This document shows, one piece after another, positions 1-13,209 of a stretch of DNA of 64,000 bases. Below the pieces are notes generated by a model. The model was not told the DNA's origin. It did not search any database and was given only the letters and a program-made list of their open reading frames with translations. The DNA comes from Pampus argenteus (lineage: Eukaryota; Chordata; Actinopteri; Scombriformes; Stromateidae): NCBI GenBank assembly GCA_036937835.1, contig CM072861.1, positions 26,237,501 to 26,301,500 on the forward strand. Reading direction: 5' to 3'. Position 1 is the first letter of the stretch; the number at the start of each line of letters is the position of its first letter. The position numbers and the translations under genes are program-made.

Positions 1-345
1 GAGGTATATTGAGAAAATGCAGGACGTTGAAGACATTAATAAGACCTTTGAAGGACAGAGGACAAAGGGACAGAGGCCATTTACAATGACCTAAACTAGG
101 AACAGATTTTTAGGAACATTGGATGACAAGGAGACAGTTGGAGGACATAAAGATTCAAATAGATCAAATACATTTAAGAACATATTTGTAAAGGGACAGA
201 GATGCTAAGACGTGACAGACACAGACAGTTGGACGCTGCAGTCTTCAGGAAGACAGGATGTTGTTGGACAGACTTGTTCTGTTGGAAAAATGTTTATTTT
301 GTTTCCTTTACACAGTTTAGATGTAACGAGGACTGAGAGGACGCC
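1..345. other. upstream flank and 5' leader of RNF130
   Basis: There is no ORF of substance here. The first 200 bases are purine-rich, with loosely repeated 'ggacagag/ggacaaag' words. I see no clear TATA box or CpG-rich promoter, so the transcription start of the gene that begins at 346 cannot be fixed from the sequence. Confidence 0.4.
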
Positions 346-3300
346 ATGATGTCCTCGACACGGACTTGTCTCCACATCCCTTCAGTCCAGGTCCTGGTCC
401 TGATCCAGGTCCTGGTCCTAGTCCGGCCCGGCTCTGTGTGTGCGGCTCGCTCGGACAGAAACATGATATCAGAGGAGTATGTGGGAGCCACGGTGAATGC
501 CACAGTACTGGACGGCCGCGGAAATCATGTCCACCTGATGAGCTCCGACGATGGGACATACGGACAGAACTCCCCGAAAGTGGACTCCAGGGGGGTTGTC
601 ATCGTACCAGCACCACATCACGGAGGTAAGAGGTCGCACATCACATGACAAAGTAACTATAGTTACTCAAATAATGTAATTCAATGCAGTTTTGAGGTAC
701 TTGTACTTTATTTGAGTATTTCCATGTGATACTACTTCATACTTACGCTCCACTTCATTTCAGAGGTAAATCTTGTACTTTCTACTCCACTACATTTATC
801 TGGCAGCTTTAGTTTTTTAGTCTTTTCAGATGCAGATTTGACTCAAAAATCAATTAATAATTAATTATTGACAATGAATTGTTTGGTGTAACAATGAGAT
901 CAATGAATGTTGTAATATTGATCTCAACATTGTTGCAGTGATCTCTTCAACATGTCTGTGCGACTCACATCATGTGAATTTCACCCAAAGTTTTTAGAAA
1001 TAAACAAATCATGAGTCATATAGCTAATTATGCTAATTATGCTGTCTTTATTCATCTGTCCTGTGTCACTGAGCAAACCCGCTGCTGGTCCAGATTATTA
1101 GAACAGAAACATGTAATGCAACGGCTCGGTGCAGATACGGCGTGTCCTGCTACAAGGAAATGTTATCATGATGCTGCTGTGATACAGCACTGAGTGAACG
1201 GTTTACCTGCTCAGGTGATCATTAGTCAGATGTTTCAAGGATTCAAGGATTTTTATTTGCCATTACAACACATGTAAACATGGGATGCAACGAAATTGGT
1301 TTCAGGTCTTTATGTTCAACAACTGTGATGACATCACATATAGTGGAGGGGATTTTGTATTTCTGCCTGAATACTGGATGTGGTGTGACTGATGAATGAA
1401 TCAAACACCTAAACACAAGAGTTCAGATTCAGCAGATTGTTGACTCATAAGGTGCCTCCACATAGAGACCGCCCGCCACCAGGCTGCTAACAAGCCGCCA
1501 CTCAGCTGTAGACACCTGGCTGCATTCTCCTGCCTAGCTGCAGCATACCATCAGGGCACAGCCTCCCACCTGGCTGCAAGCACTCCACAAGGTCTTAGTT
1601 TTCCTGGTGGCGCAGTCAACATGCTGATATGTGCACAGGCACTTTTTAACAGAACACTTATTAAATTCCTTCTGGGTGCATCAGTTGAAAGTGACTCAGT
1701 TTTTGTGAGAGGTTGAAATAATCTAAAATCTGGCTTTGTGTGTGTATACACCACAGTGAGGAAAATATAGGAAAACTCCCAGGACAAATGGAAAGGTCAA
1801 GGAGAGACACAAACTGCCCCACAGCACTTGTCCCTGATGAGGAGACAGACACCGCCACTGCAAGTCTTCCCGATGATTTGGGGTTTCAGGTGGTCCTGAA
1901 CGATGGCAAAAAGCGCCACCTCACTAGACACGATGTTACTGGCGAGCCAACACACAGGCGTTCTGATACTCGTGCAGGTAGTGGGTGTTGGCTGACAGCT
2001 TAACTGTCTTCACTCTCAGGGCGTGCACGTTGATGAGCAGTGTGTTTGTTTTTGTGTGTGTGTGTGTGTGTGTGCGCGCTTCAGGATGTTGAAGGTCGGT
2101 GTGTCTCGGCTCTGACGTGTCAGATTACAGTCAGACTGTCCAAGGACACTGCAGCTCTCTGCAGCACTCAGACTGAAAACATTATAATTATTATTATAAC
2201 ATTATCATGCTGTGTGTAAGTCTACTGAAACAGATTCATCTTTTTATTTGGGACTGTTTATATACAGCCATATTAAAGACTGATTAAAGGTGAGCTTCAG
2301 GTATTTTCCACCTCAGCGTGTACCAGGTGTTCTCTTTGTGAAAACTAGTATGAAGTCTTTTGATGATGTCACTGATGATGTTAGGGTTAGCTCCTCTGTA
2401 GCTCCTCATCTCTGCTGGAGGCTACATTGGCCGCTACTAGCATCACATAGCACAACGTTTACAGGTGTATTGCGGGTAATGTAGGTGTTAAATAATAAAG
2501 AGGGTCTAGCTGGCTCAGTCTGATGAGTCTGATGATGAATTAAATCTGGCAGTTTAATGCAAGTGGTTGGAACACCTCTGCTCAGGGAGAAACACAGCGT
2601 GTCATGTGACTATCATCATCATCGTCTCCTCAGTAACCACAGTATTGCTGTTTCTTCAGTGGTGGACCGGCAGGGCTGCAACCCCAACACTCGCTTCCTG
2701 GTTCCACCCCGCAATGTCCACTGGGTGGCGCTTTTGCAGAGAGGGAACTGTACGTTTAAAGAGAAGATCCTGAAGGCCGCTGCATTCAACGCCACAGCTG
2801 TCCTCATCTATAACAACTCCACCGACAAGACGGTGAAGATGGGACACGAAGGTCAGAGGGGTCACTTTCCTTGTTCATTCAGTAGTTATTCTTATTGAAT
2901 TATTATTTATGTACTATTTATTATTGATTCTGTTTTTCATTCATTAGTTTAATTATTAGATCTGAGAATTATTTGTTGTTATAATTGTTATTTGTTATTC
3001 TCTTTTTGCTTGTTTTGTGCTCTCACATTTCAGCTGCCAACAAAATACAACATTTGAACTGTGAATCTGCTTTAATCTAATAATCACAGATGATTAATAT
3101 CTGGTCGTTTTCATTTCTGTGTCTGTAAAACAAATTGATCAACTTCAAGAATCATCTTCTATCACTTCACTGGTCATTTACTCAGCTCAATCAATGGTTT
3201 GATACCAATACCTTCCTAAAAATGAATTAATATCGTCTAGTATTTAATACGTTGACTGATATTGATCTGGTGTGAACATGAACATCAAGAGGAAGGAAAG

Positions 3301-6300
3301 ATGTTTTAAATATAGAACGTCTCATTAATTCATGAGGTCACTGTGACCACAGTGTGTGTGTGTGTGCGTGCGTGTGTGTGTGTGTGCGTGCGTGTGCGCG
3401 CACAGACAGACAAACAGACGATTCTGCAGAACATTTGAAGACAAAAATAATAATCTTTTTTATTTACAGTGTTTATAACGTCACAGTCTGATCTGTCACT
3501 ATGATGTGTCATGACTCGTAGTGATGAACCTGCAGAGACTCTGCAGCTCACCTCTGCTTTATAGAGCTTTATAGTGACTTCCAACTCATTGTTTAGCTGT
3601 CTTAGCTACAGAGTTGCTGATGGACGATGTATTGAACATGTTTGGAAGTAAATATTTTGGCCTAATGTTAGATTTCTACCCCAAATTTGAGAAGAATGTT
3701 AACATGTGTTTTTCATCTTTGTCATTAAGTGAAGACAGAACACGTGCAGAAACACATAGTGAACTCAACTCTGACACATCATTATCTTTTAAGTTGATAT
3801 GTTGAACTTGTTAGCAAACAGTTTCCACATCCAGCAGTTACTAGCTACATTATCATTCATTAGGAGTTGTTTCTGTCCAGCTGATGAATGTAAGTCCAGT
3901 ATTCACTCTCTACTTACTGTTTCTGCTCTCTACCAACTCCTGAGGGAAATATCTGTCTCTCTAGCTGCTAAATGCTCCATTATGTTCACCAGCTAGTCTA
4001 CAGATAATGTTTGGTGCTGAGCAGGTAGTGTACGGTTGGTTATAAGTGAACTAAAACTGCAGATATTACTGCATTTACAGTCCATTGCAGCATGATTTGA
4101 AAACTATCTCGCACTCAACATCAAAAAAATGAGAGAATGGTGTTGGTTGGCTTCTTTTCCATGGCTTTATAAGTTAAAACTAAAGATTAATGGACGAAGC
4201 AGACAGCTCATCATGTCATGAGAGAAGCTTCATGTTCTGCAGAAAACAATCATAAACACATAAACTGACAGATCTGTATATTTATAGTTTATTTCATTAT
4301 ATATTAGTTCAGAAAGAAAACCGAGTATCAGTAAGAGGTGAAGGATGGTTTTTGATTTTACTTATCATAATTATTATCATAATTATTATCTTTGTCATTT
4401 TGTTTTTTTTAATGGTTTTTCTGTTGTGGATTTGGTGGAATTCCTTTAAATTCATGTATGAGCACCACAGCTGGAAGCTGTTGTGTTGTAAACATGGATT
4501 CTTATCTTATCATCTTCAAAATTCAAAGAAATTCATCCAGACAAAACAGGACCTGACTAAAGGTCAGCTGTTGGCAAACATAAACAGCTGTTCTGCCTCC
4601 GGTCTGGTCTGCAGGAACCGGCGACATGGTGGCTGTGATGATCACCGAGGCATTTGGTAAGGAGATCCTGGCCCAGCTGGACCGGAACCTGACAGTCATG
4701 GTCTCAGTTCTGGTGGGTCAACGCAGTCCTACCAAGACCATCAACCGTGGCTCGCTGGTGTTCGTGTCAGTGTCCTTCATCGTCCTCCTCATCATCTCCT
4801 CGGCGTGGCTCATCTTTTACTTCATCCAGAAGCTCCGCTACAGCAGTGCCCGAGGCCGCAGCCAGGTAACCAACCAACTACAGCTGCTGCTGCTAACTAC
4901 ACACTAACTACACACTAACTACACACTAGCTACACACTAGCTGCACACTAGCTGCACACTAACTGCACATTAACTACACACCAACTACACGCAAACTATA
5001 CACCAACTACACACTATCTACACAACACCTACATGCCAACTACACGCCAACTACACACTAACTGCACTCTAACTACACACTTAACTACATGCCAGATACA
5101 GTCTAACTAAACGCTAACTACACTTTAACTGCATGCAAACTACACTTTAACTGCATGCTAACTACACACTACACACAACTACATACTAATTGCACTCTAA
5201 CTACAGTCTAACTGCACACCAACTACATGTTAACTACATGCCATCTACACATCTGAAGTCGGGTTGTGTGCTACAGTAGGGTTGTGTACGGTGTTTATGT
5301 TACACTCCGTCCATCTGTGTCTCAGCGTCGTCTTGGTGACGCAGCGAAGAAAGCCATCGGGAAGCTGACCACAAGGACGGTGAGGAAAGGAGACAAGGTA
5401 AGCACTGCGCTTCTTTGTTAGTGTTTCCTGGTGTTCAGACAGATGCTGTTGTTATTTCTGTGGTTTGCCTCAGAGTAAAAACATCAGGCCAATTTAAAGA
5501 AACAGTGTTTGGCCCAAGGATACTGTGGCAGCGCACTGCAGGTGGGAGATGGTGGGCAGTAAGACCCAGAGTGCGACTACATGCACCAGTTTGATGTATT
5601 TATGTTGTTGAACCTGAAACATTTAGAGTGATGGATGTCAGAAGTCATGGTGGTGCTGGGGCAGATGAAAATATAAATCAGATCAAACAAATGCTGCCAG
5701 AAACAACAGAAGGAAATATTCACAAAGATTTATCAGAAACTCCTGGAGATACTGACTGCATCCAACACCAGTAACCAGACTAACCATTACTGACCAGTAA
5801 CCACTGACCAGTGATCACAGACTAGAGACAGAGTGAAAACTTCCAGCTGGTACTTTAACCCTCCTCTGTGTGCATGTGCATGTGCATGTGTGTGTTGCAG
5901 GAAACTGACCCTGACTTTAACCACTGTGCGGTGTGCATCGAAGCGTACCAGCTGAACGATGTGGTTCGTATTCTGCCCTGCAAGTGAGTTCTTTAGTACT
6001 TCACAATACTGCATTGTACAACAGTTAATATGCGTTTTATATAGTTACCATATTTCCTCTAATAGTGGCCTTTATTTACCGTTGTTGTTACTGCAGTACC
6101 GGTGATCCACACACTTCAACACGGAACAATAATTTTAGCGCTTGAGTTCCACCTAGAATGTTTTGGCAGTGCACCACTTGGCTTAGCCAAGTTACCCTGG
6201 TTACCCATGCTCATGTAGTGTTGCTGCCATCATTTTTATCAAAATATGCACAGTTATCCCTGTATTTAAACAATATTGTGTCTCCTCTGTCCCCCTCCGC

Positions 6301-9193
6301 ATGTACTCGTAGAACTGGAGTTACATCCAAGTAACTGGCAGCACATTATATAACCAGAAGTTTATCCACCATTGATTTTTCCTCCGGCCATATCGAACAC
6401 ACCCCCGGCCATTATCAGACTTGACAATTAATTGACTATTAAATCAAATCAATTAAATCAATCACATCTTTTATTTGAGAAAATACAGTACAATAAGTTT
6501 GTATAGTTTATATGACTATATATTTATATTTTATGTGTATATATAGTAAATAAGTTAATATGTGTTTATATATGTTTATGTAGTTATTATGAGTTTATAT
6601 GTTCATTTGAGTTTATAAAGTTGATCTGAGTAACATACGAGTATTATTTTCCTTGTGTTCCAGCACAATGTAGCACACAAAATGTGTCAGTAGTTAAAGA
6701 GTACGGTCCAGACCTGATCTACACTCACCGGCCACTTTATATTAGGTACACCATGCTAGTAACGGGTTGGACCCCCTTTTGCCTTCAGAACTGCCTCAAT
6801 TCTTGGTGGCATAGATTCAACAAGGTGCTGGAAGCATTCCTCAGAGAGTTTGGTCCATATTGACATGATGGCATCACACAGTTGCCGCAGATTTGTCGGC
6901 TGCACATCCATGATGCGAATCTCCCGTTCCACCACATCCCAAAGATGCTCTATTGGATTGAGATCTGGTGACTGTGGAGGCCATTTGAGTACAGTGAACT
7001 CATTGTCATGTTCAAGAAACCAGTCTGAGATGATTCCAGCTTTATGACATGGCGCATTATCCTGCTGAAAGTAGCCATCAGAAGTTGGGTACATTGTGGT
7101 CATAAAGGGATGGACATGGTCAGCAACAATACTCCGGTAGGCTGTGGCGTTGCAACAATGCTCAATTGGTACCAAGAGGCCCAAAGAGTGCCAAAAAAGG
7201 AAAATATTCCCCACACCATTACACCACCAACAGCAGCCTGAACCGTTGATACAAGGCAGGATGGATCCATGCTTTCATGTTGTTGACGCCAAATTCTGAC
7301 CCTACCATCCGAATGTCGCAGCAGAAATCGAGACTCATCAGACCAGGCAACGTTTTTCCAATCTTCTATTGTCCAAATTAGATGAGCTTGTGCAAATTGT
7401 AGCCTCAGTTTCCTGTTCTTAGCTGAAAGGAGTGGCACCCGGTGTGGTCTTCTGCTGCTGTAGCCCATCTGCCTCAAAGTTCAACGTACTGTGCGTTCAG
7501 AGATGCTCTTCTGCCTACCTTGGTTGTAACGGGTGGTTATTTGAGTCACTGTTGCCTTTCTATCAGCTCGAACCAGTCTGGCCATTAATAAGGCATTTCC
7601 GCCCACAGAACTGCCGCTCACTGGATATTTTTTCTTTTTCAGACCATTCTCTGTAAACCTTAGAGATGGTTGTGCGTGAAAATCCCAGTAGATCAGCAGT
7701 TTCTGAAATACTCAGACCAGCTCTTCTGGCACGTTCAAAGTCACTCAAATCACCTTTCTTCCCCATACTGATGCTCGGTTTGAACTGCAGGAGATTGTCT
7801 TGACCATGTCTACATGCCTAAATGCACTGAGTTGCCGCCATGTGATTGGCTGATTAGAAATTAAGTGTTAACGAGCAGTTGGACAGGTGTACCTAATAAA
7901 GTGGCCAGTGAGTGTATATGAAAAGTGTCAGGAGACAACTTTTGTTGTGATTTGGTTTTAAATAAAATAAAAACTTGACTTGGTGTTAACATGACTCCAA
8001 CTCAGCTCATGTTTTCAGCTGAGTCAGGTGAAAACATGTCAGGCTCTTTTAACTCTTCAGGCTGAATTTGAAGAAGAGCGATGCTCTGCTTTCAGACATG
8101 ACACAATGAATTCACAACTCTTCAATAAAAAACTAAACTTATAAAAAATAATTATAATAAATTTGGTTATGGTTCTCTCCATAGAGACCTGATAGTTTAT
8201 TATAAAAAATATGAGGCTGAAATATCTCATCAGATATGTTTGTATGTGCAGGCATGTCTTCCATAAAGTGTGTGTGGACCCCTGGCTGAATGAACACTGT
8301 ACCTGTCCCATGTGTAAACTCAACATCCTCAAAGCTCTCGGCATCATGGTGAGTCATCTCTGATATAAACAATAAACACAACTGTTATTATTGCTTAGCC
8401 CTGATAGTTACCTCTGATTTGAAGAATAGATTGCACAAAGTGTGTTTTGTATGACTGCAGTAGTGGTCTGTCTCTATCTGTCCTCTGTGTGTCCTCTGTG
8501 TGTCCACAGACGAGTCTTCCCTGTGTGGACAGTGTGGTGTTGGACGTGGAGCGCCTGGGTGTCAGTCGGGCATCCGGCAACCAGAGGGCACCGCTGAGCA
8601 ATAGCAGCCAGCCATCCATCAGCCTGGAGCCGCTCAGTCCTCCCCACCCAGAGGCCACGCCCAGGACACCTGCTGACATCACTGTCGCCGTGACCAGTAA
8701 GAACGCTTCACAACACGTGAGACAGGAGGTAGTTGATGGATAAGTCACAAGCAAGGCAGTGGAGACCCTAACTGCATACTGGGATGATGTCCACCAGTGG
8801 CTGCAACATAATCTCGTACTGAATTTAAAAAAAACAGGACTCACTTGAAAATTTTAAAATCAAGATACAGAATGATGATTCTTAGGAAGAACAAAACAAA
8901 ACATCATATACTGAAAAGTCTGGAATTAGTGGAACCTCCATGAATAGACACTGAACCCACTAACCCTAACCCTATCCTCAATCCATTTTTAATAAACTAT
9001 TCATCTTGGTTGAAATATGACATTTGAAGGACAAAATTTTGTGATTTTGTTTTGAGCTGAATGTTGACTCTCCTTCTCGTCAGGTGGTGGTCACTTCTTC
9101 AACAGGAACTCAATGTCTCCTCGCAGTGTCGTCTGTGAGATGGAGCTGCCAGACATACAGGCCTCACTTGACATCTATGATGACAAGTCCTGA
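346..9193 (+). CDS. rnf130: RNF130 (Goliath) PA-TM-RING E3 ubiquitin ligase, 8 coding exons
   Basis: Exons are 346-625, 2660-2851, 4615-4865, 5326-5397, 5901-5983, 8252-8348, 8510-8696 and 9084-9193. All junctions are GT-AG and in phase, giving 423 aa (human about 419). The order is a signal peptide (residues 1-34, very Val/Leu-rich), a protease-associated luminal domain with the RGNCTFKEKI block, one membrane segment at about 205-227, then a RING-H2 finger starting at Cys274 (CAVC, PCKHVFH, CPMC). The family is membrane E3 ligases of endosomes and lysosomes that bind cargo through the PA domain. The C-terminus (...ELPDIQASLDIYDDKS) is a cytosolic tail, not the hydrophobic end of one human isoform, so this is one of at least two possible last exons. 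ATG 346 is followed at once by a second ATG. An AATAAA lies at 9422-9427. RNF150 is the nearest alternative name; synteny with TBC1D9B favours RNF130. Confidence 0.92.
385..425 (+). repeat. short tandem repeat encoding the RNF130 signal peptide core
   Basis: Repeated 'ccaggtcctggtcctg'-type units inside exon 1 encode the hydrophobic Val-Leu alternation of the signal peptide (VLVLIQVLVLV). A coding minirepeat like this can change length without shifting the frame, because its units are multiples of three. Confidence 0.7.
1236..1320 (-). repeat. LINE 3'-tail-like remnant in RNF130 intron 1
   Basis: On the minus strand the sequence ends in an 'aataaaaatccttgaatccttgaa' type tail, the form seen at the 3' end of the non-LTR element at 59941-60668. 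No coding part remains. The rest of intron 1 (626-2659) shows only unplaced AT-rich sequence and a (GT)n run at 2053-2074. Confidence 0.4.
3352..3402 (+). repeat. (GT)n microsatellite, RNF130 intron 2
   Basis: Imperfect GT/GC alternation. The remainder of intron 2 (2852-4614) is AT-rich with no recognisable gene or element. Confidence 0.85.
4890..5250 (+). repeat. degenerate 'actacacacta' minisatellite, RNF130 intron 3
   Basis: About 35 diverged copies of a 10-11 bp unit (ctaactacacacta and variants with gcac or atgc) start roughly 25 bases after the exon 3 donor and fill most of the intron up to exon 4. Confidence 0.85.
6722..7914 (-). mobile_element. Tc1/mariner DNA transposon, decayed but with both ends
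   Basis: The element sits in RNF130 intron 5 and is flanked by TA on both sides (6720-6721, 7915-7916). Its terminal inverted repeats begin CACTCAC[C/T]GGCCACTTTAT and run about 30 bases; the left copy has a 2-bp insertion. A transposase is readable on the minus strand: helix-turn-helix part 7766-7563, first catalytic Asp in WSDESRF, second in QQDNAPCH, and Glu in NPIEHLW (a DD34E arrangement). The middle block (7477-7100) is in a different frame from the N-terminal and C-terminal blocks, so the protein is broken by frameshifts and the copy is presumably inactive. Confidence 0.93.
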
Positions 9194-12050
9194 TGTTTGT
9201 CATCACGGCGTCAACCCCCACCCACCCACCGCCCATTCTTACCACATCCCTCCTGCTGACACACAGACGTTCAGGACGGGGGTCTAACAATGACTACCTG
9301 GATGGACTTTTGATCATTTATTCCAACAAACTGAACTCTTGGGTCTAATTTTAGACTCTTATGTTTTATTTTCCCAGAAGAAGAAAAGTTCTGGAGGAGA
9401 AGCTGCATCCACCAGTTTTTAAATAAATCTGAACTCCAGGGCCGAGTCTGGCCCAATAACCAGAACCTGAAATTGGGCCCTTTGATGGAGAATGGAGGTA
9501 ATGTTGTTGAGTTCCTAGAAAAGTTTTTGAATTCCTAAAAGGGTTCCATGGTTCCTGGAAATGTTCCAAAATCCCTCAGTGGTTTCCTGAAAGAACTTCC
9601 CAAGGTCCCAAAAAGGTTCCTTGAAAACTTCATGGGTTGCTAAAACTGCTCTTTGTTTCCTGGAAAACTCGGTGGCTGTTTGTGGAAAAGATATGCTGTA
9701 AAGGACTCTGGAAATGGTTCTGGGGAAAAAAAAACATTGACTTCCTAAAATGCTTCCTGGAAAACTTTATTAGTTCCTTAAAATGTTTCTGTTTGCTGAA
9801 GAGGGTTTCTTGAAACTTTGTGGTTTCTTAAAATGTTCTTGGGTCTATAGAAATGTTCCTATGATCCAGGAGGTTGTGGAAACATTTCCAAGATCTTAAA
9901 AAGGTTCTTGGGTTCTCTGAAAAAAGACAAGTTGCTATGAAAGGACTGTGTAAAAGTTCCTGAGTGCCTAAAAGTGTTCCTGGAAAGGTTCTTGAGGTTT
10001 TAAAGGATCCCTTTGTTCCTGGAAAACTTTCTGAGCTCCTTAAGAGGTTCTGAGATTTTTGGAAAACAGGTCTAAAGACTAACAGCAGAGACAATCTCAC
10101 CAGACCAGAACCATGAACCCAAAGACCCTGAGGTTCTGTGCTCCGTCTGCCGGCCCGAACCTGACGAATCATCAAACTGATGTTGATTGGCTGCCTGAAG
10201 ACGGATCATTAACAGACTGTTTTCTGTAAATACTGACTGATCTGGTTGTTCCTGTCGTCAAACTAGAACCAGAGGGATACCTGGACCTGGACCTCTGTGG
10301 TCTGTTAAATGTCAGTGTTAACGTCCCTGTAGCAAAAAAACATTTGATTTAAAGGAACAGTCCAACACTTGTGTGAATCCTCTGTTCTCTGTTCGGTCAC
10401 GTGCGGTAGCTCAGGGAGGCGTCCCGTCCTTGGTTAATGCAGGAATTGGTTATTGCTGAAGTTTCCTGACTTTCAGCAGCAGTGAGACACTGTTTTTACA
10501 CAAATGATTGTGAGCTGATTATTTTCATTGTCAATTCTATCTGCTAATTATTTACTTCAATTCATTATTTGTTTATAAAATGTCAAAAACAGGGTGAGAA
10601 TTAATTTCTCATAGCTCAAAAACATGTTTCTTCAAAGGCGGTTTTTAATGAAGATGAAAGATATTCCATTATTGTCAATTAGGAAAAAAAACAGAAAATA
10701 AACACATTGGAGAAGCCAAACAACCAAACAAATTATTTATCGATTAGCGAAGCAGATTTTTTTTTTCAATCAACAAATAGTGATTGAAAAAATGTGTTGT
10801 AGTTTTTAGACAAAGGTACAAATCTAAATTCAGAAAATAGTTCCAGTTTTTATATATATAGAGACATAACATGGTGTATTTATCAAGAGATCATTTATGC
10901 AAAATTGTGAAACCAAAGTTAATAAATAGCTCAGTATCATAACAATATTCACATATAATTAAACAACTCTCGCATGGCTTAAATACATAAATAAATAAAT
11001 GTATGTTAGAATAGTAGATGATTCAACAACATGGTTTTATACTCTGTGACTGCTGCATTATGTAACGTGCAGTTTTGCACATGCAATGAAAAGCTGACAC
11101 GTCAATAACAACATGAACCTTCTTCATTGTGTCTCCTAAAGGTGGGAAAACATATTTCTGTAATGTGTTGAAAATACAGCCAACAGTATAAACATATCTC
11201 AAATTTAAATTAGGCTCATAAGAAGAATCACTGTTTAATTTGTGACTGTTGAATTTCTAATAGAACCATCACCTCAAGTCACTGATACATGTGAGGATGT
11301 CGGGTGTTTGTGATGTCCTGTAGCTTTTCAGATTCAACAGCTGATTATTTATTTCACTTCTTATCTTAAATGTTGAACCAAAACCATGTTACTCTGACTT
11401 ACCTTCTTCTCTGAGATGCTTTGTGGTGGTTATCCTAGCTTAGCACAAAGACTGGAAGTGGAGGTAAATCGCTAGTAAATATTAAAGTTTGCATGTACTC
11501 AGGAATGTCTTTACCTGCTAAAAGTTCGACTCCATATTTTTGGTTTAATTAAGAGATTAAGAAATTAAGTTGTAACTAAACAGCATGAAAGTCATCTCTG
11601 CTGTTTGGTAAACATTTTAACAGTCCAACTCCTTAATTATTGAATCTCCTTAATTACAATCAGTTACCACCATTACCATCATGTTTATATAATGATGTCT
11701 GTGTTCAGTAAGCAGAGAACCAGAGGGTTTGCTGAAGTGACGGACTGTTCCTTTAACATGTATTAAACAACTTGTAAATTACTCAGCGTATATTAATCAG
11801 CCCTCAGTGAGGGGCTCCATATATAAACAGCATTATACAATCTATAATCAGACCCATAGATCAATATTATCTATAAAGTGGCCCAAAGAAGTCCTGCTTT
11901 CTGAAGGACTCTGAGCTTCTGTCTCTTTGTGTTCTTGTCTTGTGTCTCAGTATACTGATGATGATGATGATGATGTGTGTTATGCTTTAAGTTCACTGTG
12001 TCTTACTGCCTCAGCATTAAAGTGTCATTCTTGCCTTTAACCTTCAGACT
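9194..12050 (+). other. RNF130 3' region without other genes
   Basis: No coding sequence is visible. The segment holds a possible polyadenylation signal at 9422, the degenerate GTTCCTGGAAA repeat field at about 9480-10075, then AT-rich sequence. It could be a long alternative 3' UTR, but without transcripts its limit cannot be set. Confidence 0.4.
9480..10075 (+). repeat. degenerate tandem field of 'gttcctggaaaact' units
   Basis: Roughly 12-30 bp units built on GTTCCTGGAAA / GTTCCTTAAA recur about twenty times. Perfect TTCNNNGAA palindromes occur at 9552-9560, 9617-9625, 9657-9665, 9754-9762, 9977-9985 and 10016-10024. Shorter TTCNNGAA forms lie between them. Confidence 0.75.
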
Positions 12051-12225
12051 CTATTCTGACTTTATTCATCTACAGTAACTTTGATAACAAAGTGTATTTA
12101 TATCAATGTTATCAAAACCAGAATATACAGTATCTATGTTTATATAACATAAATGAATCATTAATAATCAATTTATACACTGTTAATAAAAGTTTGTAAC
12201 AAACCATAATATTCAGTAATGGAAG

Positions 12226-12800
12226 AAGTATTCAGATCCTTCACTGTAGTAAAAGTACCAATACAAGAATGTAAAAAATACTCCAAGTCCTCGATGAAAA
12301 ATCCTACAACAGAAAAAGTACATAAGTATTATCAGCTTGATGTAGTTAACGTATTGCAGTAAAAGTTATGATTCTGATTGATATTATATATGACATCAAT
12401 AGAGTTTCTGGGTTGGGAGTAAGTTGCTGCTCTAACTGAAGGAGTTCGAGTATCTCAGGGGGGCTTGTTCACAGCAAGGTTAAGATGGAGCATGAGGAGT
12501 AATGTGGGCGTTGTACCGGACTGTTGTGGTCACCTGTGATCATGAGCTTTAGGTAGTGACTGAAAAAATGAGTTTGCAGATAATAGTGGCCTGAAATGAG
12601 TTTTCCTTTGGAGGCTCTGGGTACCTGCTAAGGATCCTCCTGGATGCCTCTCTCTGAAGGTGTTCTGGGCTACATACATATCTCTTCTGGCCTGGGAATG
12701 CTTTGGGAACCATGAGGAGGAACTGGAGATGTTTTTTCTTACTTAGTGTGATGCCACCGTGATCTGGATAAGCAACGGAAAATGGATGTATGAATCATTA
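12226..12800. repeat. teleost dispersed repeat remnants
   Basis: The first part ('ggaagaagtattcagatcctt...gtaaaagtac') and the later part ('tctggcctgggaatgctttgggaac...ggataagcaacggaaaatgg') both resemble non-coding repeats that are extremely common in teleost genomes. Recognition is from memory of the pattern; no ends or target duplications are defined. Confidence 0.5.
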
Positions 12801-12905
12801 GATTATTAATACTGAAGCATCAGTGTTAGAGCAGCATGTTACTGTTGTAGCTGCTGGAGGTGGAGCTAGTTTCAACTACTTTATATACAGTTAGATAGTT
12901 TAGTC

Positions 12906-13209
12906 CAGTGGTTCCCAACCTAGGGGTCGGGGCCCTCCAAAGGGTCACCAGATAAATCTGAGGGGTCGTGAGATGATTAATGGGAGAGGAAAGAAGAAGA
13001 AACAAAGTTCTGATACACAAATCTGTTTTCAGCTTTTGGACTTTTTCTCTAATCTTTGATTTTTGCTGAAATATTGGATCATTTGAACATTTATTGAAAT
13101 GAAACCATGTGAGAAGTTTAGAGGTAAAAATCACTATTTGGTGGAGCTGTTAACACTGTAAAATGTGACTACAGACATATGTCAAAAGACAAAACGGTTG
13201 AAACCACTG
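12906..13209. mobile_element. hAT-like non-autonomous element
   Basis: The left end is CAGTGGTTCCCAACC and the right end is the complementary GTTGAAACCACTG. The 8 bases outside each end agree at 6 of 8 positions (gtttagtc / gtttatta), as expected for an old 8-bp hAT target duplication. The inside has no transposase ORF. Confidence 0.7.

Noticed and set aside
1740..2003. 87-codon plus-strand ORF in RNF130 intron 1 as a possible gene
   Set aside because: The sequence looks protein-like but matches no family I know, has no paired exons, and lies in an intron; most likely transposon-derived. Left unresolved.
6756..7766. Active Tc1 transposase
   Set aside because: The middle block is in another frame and stop codons separate the blocks, so no complete protein can be made from this copy.
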